NCBI GenBank assembly: GCA_002686705.1
Contig: NYYH01000057.1
Location: 1 to 9,212 of the forward strand
From: Bacteroidota bacterium
Lineage (GTDB): Bacteria; Bacteroidota; Bacteroidia; Bacteroidales; F082
Length of the DNA: 9,212 nt
Reading direction: 5' to 3'
Part shown: positions 1 to 5,198 of the stretch, piece by piece
How the letters are laid out: each line of letters begins with the position of its first letter
Numbering within the stretch: position 1 is the first letter of the stretch
The notes under the pieces: generated by a model
Databases searched by the model: none
The model's input: only the letters and a program-made list of their open reading frames with translations
Told to the model about the DNA's origin: nothing
Position numbers and translations under genes: made by a program

Positions 1-1
1 A

Positions 2-103
2 AATCAGGATCTTGGTAAGATATGGATGGAAAAACGTAAACAGTCCATAAATATACATAAGCAAAAATTAATAAAGCAAAAAAAGTTAACAATAAAAAAT
101 TAA
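2..103 (+). CDS. possible C-terminal end of a gene entering from the left
   Basis: One plus-strand frame is open from the left edge for 33 codons and ends with TAA at 101-103. The predicted tail is very lysine-rich (motifs such as MEKRK and KQKLIKQKK), which is common at real C-termini but also what AT-rich DNA gives by chance. A minus-strand frame is also open to the edge from an ATG at 56-58, without a ribosome binding site. Repeat copy R1-1 begins only 7 bp after the stop. I do not recognise the product. Confidence 0.2.
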   Translation, partial: NQDLGKIWMEKRKQSINIHKQKLIKQKKLTIKN

Positions 104-109
104 TACTTT

Positions 110-141
110 GAGGGTGTCTGACTGTGAAGAATTAGTCGGGG
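110..141 (+). repeat. dispersed intergenic repeat R1, copy 1
   Basis: This copy carries the invariant core TGTCTGACTGTGAAGAATTA (starting at 115) with GAGGG before it and AGTCGGGG after it. It is one of four near-identical copies in the window, the others near 4134-4166, 5199-5231 and 8103-8134. It differs from the others by one C inside the trailing G-run. The preceding AATACTTT also resembles the flank of the other copies, so the repeated unit is probably longer than the core here too. Confidence 0.85.
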
Positions 142-189
142 CATATAGGCACAAATGCTTCTAACTACTTTGTGAATCAATGGGCGGCA

Positions 190-216
190 CCCAGACTTTC
201 CCTACCCCCACCCCCC
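190..216 (-). other. candidate G-quadruplex motif
   Basis: Read on the minus strand, this stretch has four G-runs of 6, 5, 3 and 3 with loops of 1, 2 and 7 bases (plus strand: CCC at 190-192, CCC at 200-202, C5 at 205-209, C6 at 211-216). That fits the usual G3+ quadruplex pattern. It lies directly after the stop of the small minus-strand ORF at 217-297, so it would sit in the 3' end of that transcript if one exists. Confidence 0.4.
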
Positions 217-297
217 TTAAGCATCAAGCTCTTCCAACTCCTGCATCTCAATTAAGCCGGTGTACAGCACTTCATCAGTAACCTGACTAACACTCAT
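217..297 (-). CDS. possible 26-codon ORF next to the attachment region
   Basis: The minus-strand ATG at 295-297 is preceded by AAAGGA with a spacer of about 5-6 bases, a better ribosome binding site than most larger genes here have. The peptide starts MSVSQVTDEV, is acidic, and ends QELEELDA before TAA at 217-219. An in-frame ATG six codons upstream has no such site. I recognise no family, and an ORF this short can arise by chance. Its position beside the left TGGCACA pair would suit a small element-encoded regulator, but that is inference only. Confidence 0.22.
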   Translation of the reverse strand: MSVSQVTDEVLYTGLIEMQELEELDA

Positions 298-320
298 ACC
301 AGTCCTTTCTGACATTGAAA

Positions 321-338
321 TGGCACAAAGGTGGCACA
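321..338 (+). repeat. paired TGGCACA heptamers, left side (recombinase arm-site candidate)
   Basis: TGGCACA occurs at 321-327 and again at 332-338, an 11-bp period of about one helical turn. An identical pair with the same period and orientation lies at 548-565, beyond the half tRNA. Tyrosine recombinases of phages and islands bind such short paired direct repeats (arm-type sites) on both sides of the crossover core. The repeats and spacing are seen directly; the binding role is inferred. Confidence 0.65.
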
Positions 339-384
339 GATGAAGATTTATTGGGATTTAGAATTATGTAAGTAACTGATATTG

Positions 385-434
385 TGGCGCACCAGATAGG
401 ACTTGAACCTATAACCTACTGATTAGAAGTCAGA
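385..434 (-). pseudogene. 3' half of a tRNA-Arg(UCU) gene
   Basis: On the minus strand the fragment starts in the anticodon stem. It has a four-pair CTGA/TCAG stem closing a 7-base loop CTTCTAA (anticodon TCT, plus-strand AGA at 425-427), then a short variable region. A perfect T-arm follows (ATAGG, loop TTCAAGT, CCTAT), then the 3' acceptor strand CTGGTGC, discriminator G and an encoded CCA (TGG at 385-387). A matching 5' acceptor strand (GCACCAG) and a D-arm are absent upstream; only three acceptor bases could pair there. This is therefore a half gene, typical of a tRNA used as an integration target, and it should not give a functional tRNA. Confidence 0.8.
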
Positions 435-447
435 GGTAATGGGTAAA

Positions 448-522
448 TGGGGATAGACTGCAACAAATAAGTGAAACAATATCAGTAAGATGAGCCTTAC
501 TAACTATTGCAGATTCTCCCCA
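448..522. repeat. 75-bp imperfect inverted repeat with an inner hairpin
   Basis: The arms at 448-463 (TGGGGATAGACTGCAA) and 507-522 (TTGCAGATTCTCCCCA) pair at 14 of 16 positions, counting one G-T pair. Inside the 43-base loop is a second perfect hairpin, AGTAAG at 484-489 with CTTACT at 496-501 and a 6-base loop. The element fills the space between the half tRNA and the right TGGCACA pair. It has no adjacent U-run on either strand, so it is not a simple terminator, and it lacks the GTTRRRY/RYYYAAC ends of an integron attC site. It may be a structured RNA or a folded recombination or regulatory site. Confidence 0.6.
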
Positions 523-547
523 AATATGGCCTGTTTTTGTAAGCTGA

Positions 548-565
548 TGGCACAAAATTGGCACA
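548..565 (+). repeat. paired TGGCACA heptamers, right side (recombinase arm-site candidate)
   Basis: TGGCACA occurs at 548-554 and 559-565, again with an 11-bp period and in the same orientation as the pair at 321-338. It is followed by AAAGTTTTGCCC, which forms a bulged dyad with the second heptamer, and by the 10-bp palindrome CACGCGCGTG at 577-586. See the attachment-region entry for the interpretation. Confidence 0.65.
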
Positions 566-638
566 AAAGTTTTGCCCACGCGCGTGCGTGTAGTACTTTT
601 TTCTTGCGGTCAATTACATTAATAAACTCCAATTAAAA

Positions 639-1178
639 TTACTCCACATAGCCGCTACCAATAGCTGAGAACGGAAGGTCTAACTCCATCTCTGGCACGT
701 GCTTAGCGATCCAGGCAGTGAAGGTATTGCTGTTGGGACCTGGAAAGGCCTTGTAGGTTGTTTTCCAGGGATACGCATCAGCCGCCTTTTCGACCGCATC
801 AATCAGGTCATCAACCCCCTCCCCCCTATGTTCTTTAATAAGCCTGGGTCTCTCACCAAACCAATAACGGTCCGGAATGTCTTGGGTTATCCTCATTACC
901 GGATGGCCGCTGTAGCCACGCCAACCAACCACATCATATACCTTGTAGTTGGACTCTCCAGTACGCTTGGCGGCAATCCAAGTATGAATGGCAAACCAAC
1001 CACGCCAACCCCAGGTATCTGCTCCATAGACTTGCATAACTGCTTCCATTGTAACTGAAGGGTCCGGTGCCATGCCCGCCGATTGACGACTGGCAGTACG
1101 CCATGTTTTGCCTGAATAACAACTGGAAAATAGAAAGCAGACCAAAAGGATCATTAAAAGTATGCTTAAGGTTTTCAT
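639..1178 (-). CDS. DUF3750 family lipoprotein, short at the C-terminus
   Basis: The 179-residue product starts with a short hydrophobic signal (MKTLSILLMILLVCFLF) ending in a lipobox-like LFSSC, so it is probably an anchored lipoprotein. The mature part has the landmarks I associate with DUF3750: TASRQSAGMAPDP after the signal, then GWRGWFAIHTWIA, VVGWRG, RYWFGERPRLI and PGPNSNTFTAWIA, then LDLPFSAIG. The function of the family is unknown. As I recall, members continue several dozen residues past the LP..AIG segment, whereas this one ends four residues later at TAA. No continuation is evident in the downstream frames, which run into the attachment region. The ATG at 1176-1178 has no clear ribosome binding site. 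The gene stands alone, 146 bp after the Mo-hydroxylase operon. Confidence 0.8.
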   Translation of the reverse strand: MKTLSILLMILLVCFLFSSCYSGKTWRTASRQSAGMAPDPSVTMEAVMQVYGADTWGWRGWFAIHTWIAAKRTGESNYKVYDVVGWRGYSGHPVMRITQDIPDRYWFGERPRLIKEHRGEGVDDLIDAVEKAADAYPWKTTYKAFPGPNSNTFTAWIAKHVPEMELDLPFSAIGSGYVE

Positions 1179-1324
1179 AAAGTACGAATAATTTTAAAGT
1201 TTAACAATGGTATCTATGAATTAGGGGACTCTGCAAGGATCACCAGAAGTCCAAGCAATCCTTTCTACACGATCCAAATTAGAATGGGAGTAAATAGAAT
1301 TCATCCATCAAATTTTTTGGCTCT

Positions 1325-3442
1325 TTATGCTATCATGATACCGTGTTTGCTTAAAGGCAAGGAACGTATTCGTTCCCCTGATGCAGAAAATATTGCATTT
1401 GTTAAAGCTGGAGCTGCTAGAGGTACCGCTGGTTCACCAACTCCTCCTATTTCACTGCCACTTTCAATAATTTCCACAGATATTTTTGGAGAACCTTTCA
1501 ATCTAAGTATTGAATAATCATGAAAATTACTTTGTTCAACTCTACCGTCTTTCAAAGTAATTTCCTCTCCCAGAGCAGCTGAAAGTCCAAAAATAAATCC
1601 TCCTTCCATTTGCGCCTTTACTATATCCGGATTTACTACCTTTCCACAATCAATGACAATCCAAGCTTTTTCCAACTTAATAATCCCGGAAGCATTTGAT
1701 GAAACTTCTATAACGGTACTTACAATACTTCCAAACGATTTGTGTATTGCTAAACCTAATCCATGATTTTTGGGAAGTGGCTCCCCCCAATTTGCGTTCT
1801 TTGCAACTTTTTCAAGTACTTTTAGGTAACGTGGTTGATCTTTCAAAAGTTTTAGTCTGTACTCATAAGGATCTTGATTAGCTAATATAGCGGCTTCGTC
1901 AATTGCACATTCGGTGAAAAAAGCGTTGTATGAACTTCCTACTGAACGCCAAAATCCTACTGGGACTCCGGTGTCAACAAGTGAGTAGTCAAAATTAAAA
2001 TCAGGGATTGTATATGGCAATTCATTTGCTCCCGCAGTTGAAGTAGGGTCGAACCCAAACCACCCCATTGCGGCGACAAAGCGTTTAAGGATTGACGGCC
2101 CTGCTAATTGATTTTCCCATTGTATTGGTAGTCCCTCCTTGTTTAAGCCAATTTGAAAACGGCTTATACAGGCAGGACGATAAAAATCATGTTGCATGTC
2201 TTCTTCCCTCATCCAAGTGACCTGTACGGGCTTACTTAACGATTTAGAAATAGTTACGGCTTGAGTTACAAAATCAGTTTCCGATCGTCTTCCGAATCCT
2301 CCTCCTAATAAGGTGGTATTAATTTTTATTTGCTCATCGTTTAGGCCTGTAATTTCTTTTGTTACATCCATTGACATGCCTTGATTTTGAGTAGGTACCC
2401 ATATTTCACATGAACTTCCTTTTACATTTGCAGTACAATTCATAGGCTCCAAAGTAGAATGGGCTAAAAAAGGGACTTCATATTCCAAATCTAAAAATTG
2501 TTTTGTATCAATTTTAGCTTTGCCTTCTTCATCAAGTGCAGTTATTAATTTGTTATGAATGTTTTGGCTACTATGCAGGATTGCTTCTCCTCCTGTGAAC
2601 TGTGGATTTAAGGCATCCATGCCTTTTTTGGCTCTCCAAGTGTTATCTGCTACAACAGCTATTCCATTTGGAACTGGTAAAACAGCCTTTACTCCACGAA
2701 TAGCTTTTGCGGCTACTTTGTCAAGTGAAAGGATCTCACCTCCGAAAATGGGAGATTGCCGAACAGTAGCAAAAAGCATTTCGGGTAATCTTATATCAAT
2801 TCCAAATTTAGCAGCCCCTGTAACCTTTTCTGGGACATCAATGCGTTGAATTGATTTACCCACCAAAGAATATTTTTCCTTGGACTTTATTGTAGGACTA
2901 GAAGGAATGTCAATTTTACTCGCTGCTACTGCAAGTTTTCCGTAACTTAGTTTTTTATTAGTATTCTTATGGATAACATACCCTAATTTAGTGTCACATT
3001 CTTCAAGAGGAACATTCCACCTTTGAGCAGCAGCTGAGATTAACATTTCTCTCGCTGCAGCTCCAGTTTCTTGGAGTAAAATCCAAAATCCTTTAACACT
3101 ATTACTACCACCTGTGTTTTGTGCTCCGAAACCCTCTGGGTTTTTGTAATCAGAGTTGGCTGGTGCAGTTTCTGTACGGATACCTTCCCAATTTGCATCT
3201 AATTCTTCTGCTATTATCATAGGAAGTGATGTATTAACGCCCTGTCCCATTTCTGAACTAGGTACAATCAAAGTGATTGTATCATCGGAAGAAATTCGTA
3301 TCCAAAGACCGAGTTCATTCTTGATCTTAGTCTTTGCTGCTAAACTTTTTTGTGGGTCATATGTAAATCCAATAATTAAACCAGTTGCGGCTAGTGTAGA
3401 AGATTTTATAAAAGACCTACGTTTAAGTTTATATTTATACAT
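1325..3442 (-). CDS. Tat-exported molybdopterin-binding subunit of an isoquinoline 1-oxidoreductase-type hydroxylase (IorB-like)
   Basis: This is the large catalytic subunit of a xanthine oxidase-family molybdenum hydroxylase. It hydroxylates a carbon next to a ring nitrogen, or oxidises an aldehyde, with water as oxygen donor; the exact substrate cannot be told. I place the start at the ATG at 3440-3442, one base after the stop of the small subunit (TAAAATG), giving 705 residues; an in-frame TTG at 3461-3463 is the alternative. The N-terminus has a Tat signal (KRRSFIKSS, twin Arg at residues 8-9) with a hydrophobic stretch, placing the enzyme in the periplasm. Mo-cofactor landmarks follow: MGQGV near 65, GGGFGRR near 380-386, FWRSVGSS near 500, and GGVGEPAVP near 666-674 with the catalytic Glu at about 670. 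Length suits IorB-type proteins. No maturation factor or cytochrome partner lies nearby. Confidence 0.92.
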   Translation of the reverse strand: MYKYKLKRRSFIKSSTLAATGLIIGFTYDPQKSLAAKTKIKNELGLWIRISSDDTITLIVPSSEMGQGVNTSLPMIIAEELDANWEGIRTETAPANSDYKNPEGFGAQNTGGSNSVKGFWILLQETGAAAREMLISAAAQRWNVPLEECDTKLGYVIHKNTNKKLSYGKLAVAASKIDIPSSPTIKSKEKYSLVGKSIQRIDVPEKVTGAAKFGIDIRLPEMLFATVRQSPIFGGEILSLDKVAAKAIRGVKAVLPVPNGIAVVADNTWRAKKGMDALNPQFTGGEAILHSSQNIHNKLITALDEEGKAKIDTKQFLDLEYEVPFLAHSTLEPMNCTANVKGSSCEIWVPTQNQGMSMDVTKEITGLNDEQIKINTTLLGGGFGRRSETDFVTQAVTISKSLSKPVQVTWMREEDMQHDFYRPACISRFQIGLNKEGLPIQWENQLAGPSILKRFVAAMGWFGFDPTSTAGANELPYTIPDFNFDYSLVDTGVPVGFWRSVGSSYNAFFTECAIDEAAILANQDPYEYRLKLLKDQPRYLKVLEKVAKNANWGEPLPKNHGLGLAIHKSFGSIVSTVIEVSSNASGIIKLEKAWIVIDCGKVVNPDIVKAQMEGGFIFGLSAALGEEITLKDGRVEQSNFHDYSILRLKGSPKISVEIIESGSEIGGVGEPAVPLAAPALTNAIFSASGERIRSLPLSKHGIMIA

Positions 3443-3443
3443 T

Positions 3444-3902
3444 TTAAACTTTTTGATTATCAATAATTTCTGCAGAACGTTGAATAGCTTTCTTTATACG
3501 CACGTATGTTCCACAGCGACATAAATTTGTAATCTTATCTTCTATTTCTTTTTCACTTGGATCCAGATCCTTGGATAATAAAGCAGTGGTTGCCATGATT
3601 TGTCCGGTTTGACAGTAACCACATTGAGGGACTTGTTCTTCAATCCATGCTTGTTGAACAGGATGATTGTTACCAAGGCCCTCAATTGTTATGATTTCTT
3701 TGTCTTTAGCTGCTACTACAGGGAAACTGCAAGAACGCACAGCCTCTCCATTTACGAGTACGGTACAAGCTCCACACTGACCAATTCCACAGCCGAATTT
3801 AGTTCCTGTTTTTCCTAGTTCATCTCTTAAAACCCAAAGTAAGGGCATATCATCTTCAACATCAACTTGATGTGAGGTTCCATTAATTATTAATGAGTGC
3901 AT
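3444..3902 (-). CDS. [2Fe-2S] subunit of the molybdenum hydroxylase (IorA-like)
   Basis: This 152-residue protein carries both iron-sulfur clusters that pass electrons away from the Mo centre. Residues 1-75 are the plant-ferredoxin-type domain with Cys38, Cys43, Cys46 and Cys58 (GCGIGQCGACTV then RSC). Residues 76-152 are the second domain, with Cys94 and Cys97 (QCGYCQTGQIM) and Cys128 and Cys130 (NLCRCGTY). All eight cluster ligands are present and the length is normal for the family. The start ATG at 3900-3902 is preceded by AAGAGAG five bases upstream. It has no signal of its own and is expected to be exported folded with the Tat-tagged large subunit. It is the first gene of the operon; the large subunit follows one base after its stop, so translation is probably coupled. 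I found no convincing promoter in the AT-rich leader. Confidence 0.93.
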   Translation of the reverse strand: MHSLIINGTSHQVDVEDDMPLLWVLRDELGKTGTKFGCGIGQCGACTVLVNGEAVRSCSFPVVAAKDKEIITIEGLGNNHPVQQAWIEEQVPQCGYCQTGQIMATTALLSKDLDPSEKEIEDKITNLCRCGTYVRIKKAIQRSAEIIDNQKV

Positions 3903-3967
3903 ATTTACTCTCTTAATTTATTAAATATTTTGTGACAGGTTTTTTTAATTAGAATTTGATAGTTTGT

Positions 3968-3999
3968 GGACAGTTTCGGACATTGAAGAATTAATGGGG
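3968..3999 (+). repeat. decayed R1 repeat copy
   Basis: The stretch reads GGACAGTTTCGGACATTGAAGA and then ATTAATGGGG. It matches the R1 core in the GAAGAATTA-GGGG half and only loosely in the first half. It has the same orientation as the intact copies. I take it as a diverged relative; homology rests on about 20 matching bases, so it is less certain than the four main copies. Confidence 0.5.
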
Positions 4000-4033
4000 A
4001 TTACTTACAGGAGAAAAGAAGAATGATTGAGAG

Positions 4034-4071
4034 GATGATAAGTATATGTCTCTCTTGGTTTCCTATTGGTG
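4034..4071 (+). repeat. dispersed intergenic repeat R2, copy 1
   Basis: This 38-bp stretch matches 6039-6076 at 34 of 38 positions in the same orientation, including the identical 18-mer CTTGGTTTCCTATTGGTG. Both copies are between genes. It lies 29 bp before a long R1 copy, whereas the second copy has no R1 next to it, so R2 appears to be a separate unit. Confidence 0.75.
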
Positions 4072-4100
4072 ATTAGTAGAACACAATATATAACATCAAT

Positions 4101-4166
4101 CGGTTTGTTTTACAAGAATAAGGAATTTTACTTGGAGACTGTCTGACTGTGAAGAATTAGTGGGGG
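4101..4166 (+). repeat. dispersed intergenic repeat R1, copy 2 (long form)
   Basis: The copy begins CGGTTTGTTTTACAAG, continues through TTTTACTTGGAG, and carries the core at 4140-4161 followed by GGGGG. The copy at 8069-8134 matches it along the whole 65-66 bp with a few substitutions and one single-base gap, which defines the long form of the repeat. It lies 65 bp beyond the sirtuin stop. I see no strong hairpin and no coding potential. Confidence 0.9.
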
Positions 4167-4231
4167 TTAATCATAGGAGATTGTGGTATGGAGTGAAAGG
4201 GGGGGCTCATTGGAAAGAGCTGTTTCGATCA

Positions 4232-4966
4232 TTATAATGCAGACTCCTGAAAGTACTCAGCCGCACTACCCCTGAAATTCATGTTTGTGACTATATCGAC
4301 CTTTCCGGGATGGGGGTTAATGTTGACTACAACGGCTCCGGAACGTTGTGCCGTCTCAGACAGCCAGACTGGTGTATGGATAACCCCGGAAGTACCAATC
4401 ACGAGCATGATGTCGCAACTGTTGCAAACTTCCATTGCTTCCGGAAGTGGGAAGCCATCATAACTCTCTCCGATGAAGCAGACATTTGGACGCCAACTGA
4501 TTAGTTCTTCATCCGCTGGTGGTGATTCGACCCAAGATTTCGGAAGAGTCCTTTTCTCACCAGTTTGTAGATTTATCATTTCATGAATGCAACCGTGGAT
4601 TTCATAAACTTTCTGACTACCTGCTTTGCGGTGAAGACCGGAGATGTTCTGGGTGATAACGCCTTTGAATTTTTCATCTAGTTCAGCTTCAAGTTTAGCA
4701 AGGGCAATATGGGAGTGTCCAGGGTGAGTATCGTGATAGCTTACAAATCTCTTGAGGTACCACTGCCACTGCCGGGACGGCTCGGTTTTCAGCGCATCCA
4801 CACTGGCAAGGTAAGTTGCTTCCTCGTCTTCATAATAGCCTTTTTCACCACGAAAGGTCGGTAATCCCGCTTCAGCGTCAATACCCGATCCGGTAACCAC
4901 AGCAACACTCGCTCGACCTTCTCTTAATCCAGATAGAGTTAGTTCCTGAGGAAGTTTGCTGGACAT
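4232..4966 (-). CDS. divergent Sir2-family (sirtuin) NAD-dependent protein deacylase-like protein
   Basis: The 244-residue protein follows the sirtuin plan: NAD-binding VVTGSGIDAEAGLPTFRG (residues 23-40), ITQNISGLHRKAGS (104-117), the catalytic-position His124 in YEIHG, RPNVCFIGE (159-167), LVIGTSGVIHTP (188-199) and VVNINPHP (213-220). Ordinary members use NAD to remove acyl groups from lysines. Three things are odd. The usual GAGIS motif is GSGID. The conserved Asp of TQNID is Ser109 (codon TCC). The four zinc-binding cysteines between His124 and the RP.V segment are missing, with only Cys126 there. The codons read cleanly, so these are real substitutions. It may bind NAD or ADP-ribose with altered or lost deacylase activity. 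The ATG at 4964-4966 lacks a good ribosome binding site. Its promoter is at 5059-5086, giving a leader of about 85 bases. Confidence 0.88.
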   Translation of the reverse strand: MSSKLPQELTLSGLREGRASVAVVTGSGIDAEAGLPTFRGEKGYYEDEEATYLASVDALKTEPSRQWQWYLKRFVSYHDTHPGHSHIALAKLEAELDEKFKGVITQNISGLHRKAGSQKVYEIHGCIHEMINLQTGEKRTLPKSWVESPPADEELISWRPNVCFIGESYDGFPLPEAMEVCNSCDIMLVIGTSGVIHTPVWLSETAQRSGAVVVNINPHPGKVDIVTNMNFRGSAAEYFQESAL

Positions 4967-5058
4967 AGGTTAATAAAATGTCAATGTTTTCAAAAAAAGA
5001 TAATAACAATTTAATTTTTTCTTTTCAGTAGAACAAATAATTTATCATTGTATTGTGA

Positions 5059-5086
5059 ATTATACAAAAATTGGGATGGCTGTCAA
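5059..5086 (-). promoter_or_regulatory. consensus sigma-70 promoter for the sirtuin gene
   Basis: On the minus strand a perfect -35 box TTGACA (plus 5081-5086) is followed after 16 bp by a perfect -10 box TATAAT (plus 5059-5064). Transcription would start near 5052, about 85 bases before the sirtuin ATG. It is the only promoter in the window with both hexamers at consensus. The -35 box lies inside the inverted repeat at 5076-5091. Confidence 0.72.
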
Positions 5087-5091
5087 GCCAT
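5076..5091. promoter_or_regulatory. perfect inverted repeat over the -35 box (operator or terminator-like)
   Basis: ATGGCT and AGCCAT form a perfect 6-bp inverted repeat around a 4-base centre (GTCA), covering the -35 hexamer of the sirtuin promoter. As DNA it could be an operator. As minus-strand RNA it would be a short hairpin followed by CCCAA and five U residues, a weak terminator for transcripts arriving from the DUF2459 gene. The two roles are not exclusive. Confidence 0.45.
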
Positions 5092-5093
5092 AC

Positions 5094-5129
5094 GGAGACT
5101 CTCCCCCCCATTACAAAAAATTAGTGGGA
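5094..5129 (+). repeat. decayed R1 repeat copy
   Basis: It starts GGAGACT as copy 2 does and ends AAAAATTAGTGGGA, matching the 3' end of R1, but the middle is replaced by a C-run and an A-run. It sits just outside the sirtuin -35 region. Homology is suggested by matching ends and orientation, not by the core. Confidence 0.4.
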
Positions 5130-5150
5130 CATGATTCTTAAAATTGATTG

Positions 5151-5174
5151 AATATTTATATAAGCATAAATATT
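5151..5174. repeat. AT-rich inverted repeat
   Basis: AATATTTA (5151-5158) and TAAATATT (5167-5174) are perfect 8-bp inverted repeats separated by 8 bases. They lie between the decayed and intact R1 copies in the DUF2459-sirtuin spacer. All pairs are A-T, so an RNA hairpin would be weak; a protein-binding dyad is equally possible. Confidence 0.35.
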
Positions 5175-5198
5175 GACAACATGGTGGGGATTATACTC

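Larger units (their letters stand above)
321..565. other. attP-like attachment region in a tRNA-Arg(UCU) fragment
   Basis: A 50-bp tRNA 3' half in the middle is flanked on both sides by paired TGGCACA repeats. A chromosomal junction of a single integrated island normally has arm sites only on the island side. Arms on both sides suggest an attP of a circular element or the junction between two tandem elements. Because the tRNA fragment reads on the minus strand, an element that displaced it would lie to the right (above 434). No integrase gene is within the window. Apart from these sites, the possible small ORFs and one R1 copy, I see no gene in 1-638. Confidence 0.55.
3903..4231. other. 329-bp spacer made largely of repeats
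   Basis: No gene is supported between the iron-sulfur subunit and the sirtuin. Read left to right, the spacer holds an AT-rich leader of the Mo-hydroxylase operon (3903-3967), a decayed R1 repeat (3968-3999), one copy of repeat R2 (4034-4071), a long R1 copy (4101-4166), and a G-run with a weak GCTC/GAGC dyad (about 4198-4220) near the sirtuin stop. The Mo-hydroxylase promoter must lie here, but none of the candidates matches consensus well. Confidence 0.6.

Noticed and set aside
385..461. A complete but odd tRNA-Arg gene of 77 bases starting GCAG
   Set aside because: Only the first three acceptor bases could pair with the 3' strand and no D-arm can be formed, so the 5' half is not a tRNA; the GCA match is probably chance.
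448..522. Integron attC site
   Set aside because: The outer ends lack the GTTRRRY and RYYYAAC core sequences and no cassette structure surrounds it.
1219..1230. ATTAGGGGACT as another decayed R1 copy
   Set aside because: The match to the ATTAGTGGGG end is only about ten bases, with nothing of the core, and can occur by chance.
1226..1252. Hairpin after the Mo-hydroxylase operon (GGACTCTG with CAGAAGTCC) as a terminator
   Set aside because: The stem has a bulge and a 10-base loop and no U-run follows on the minus strand, so it does not meet the pattern of an intrinsic terminator.
2559..3818. Plus-strand ORFs opposite the Mo-hydroxylase genes
   Set aside because: They lie wholly antisense to well-supported coding sequence and show no family features.
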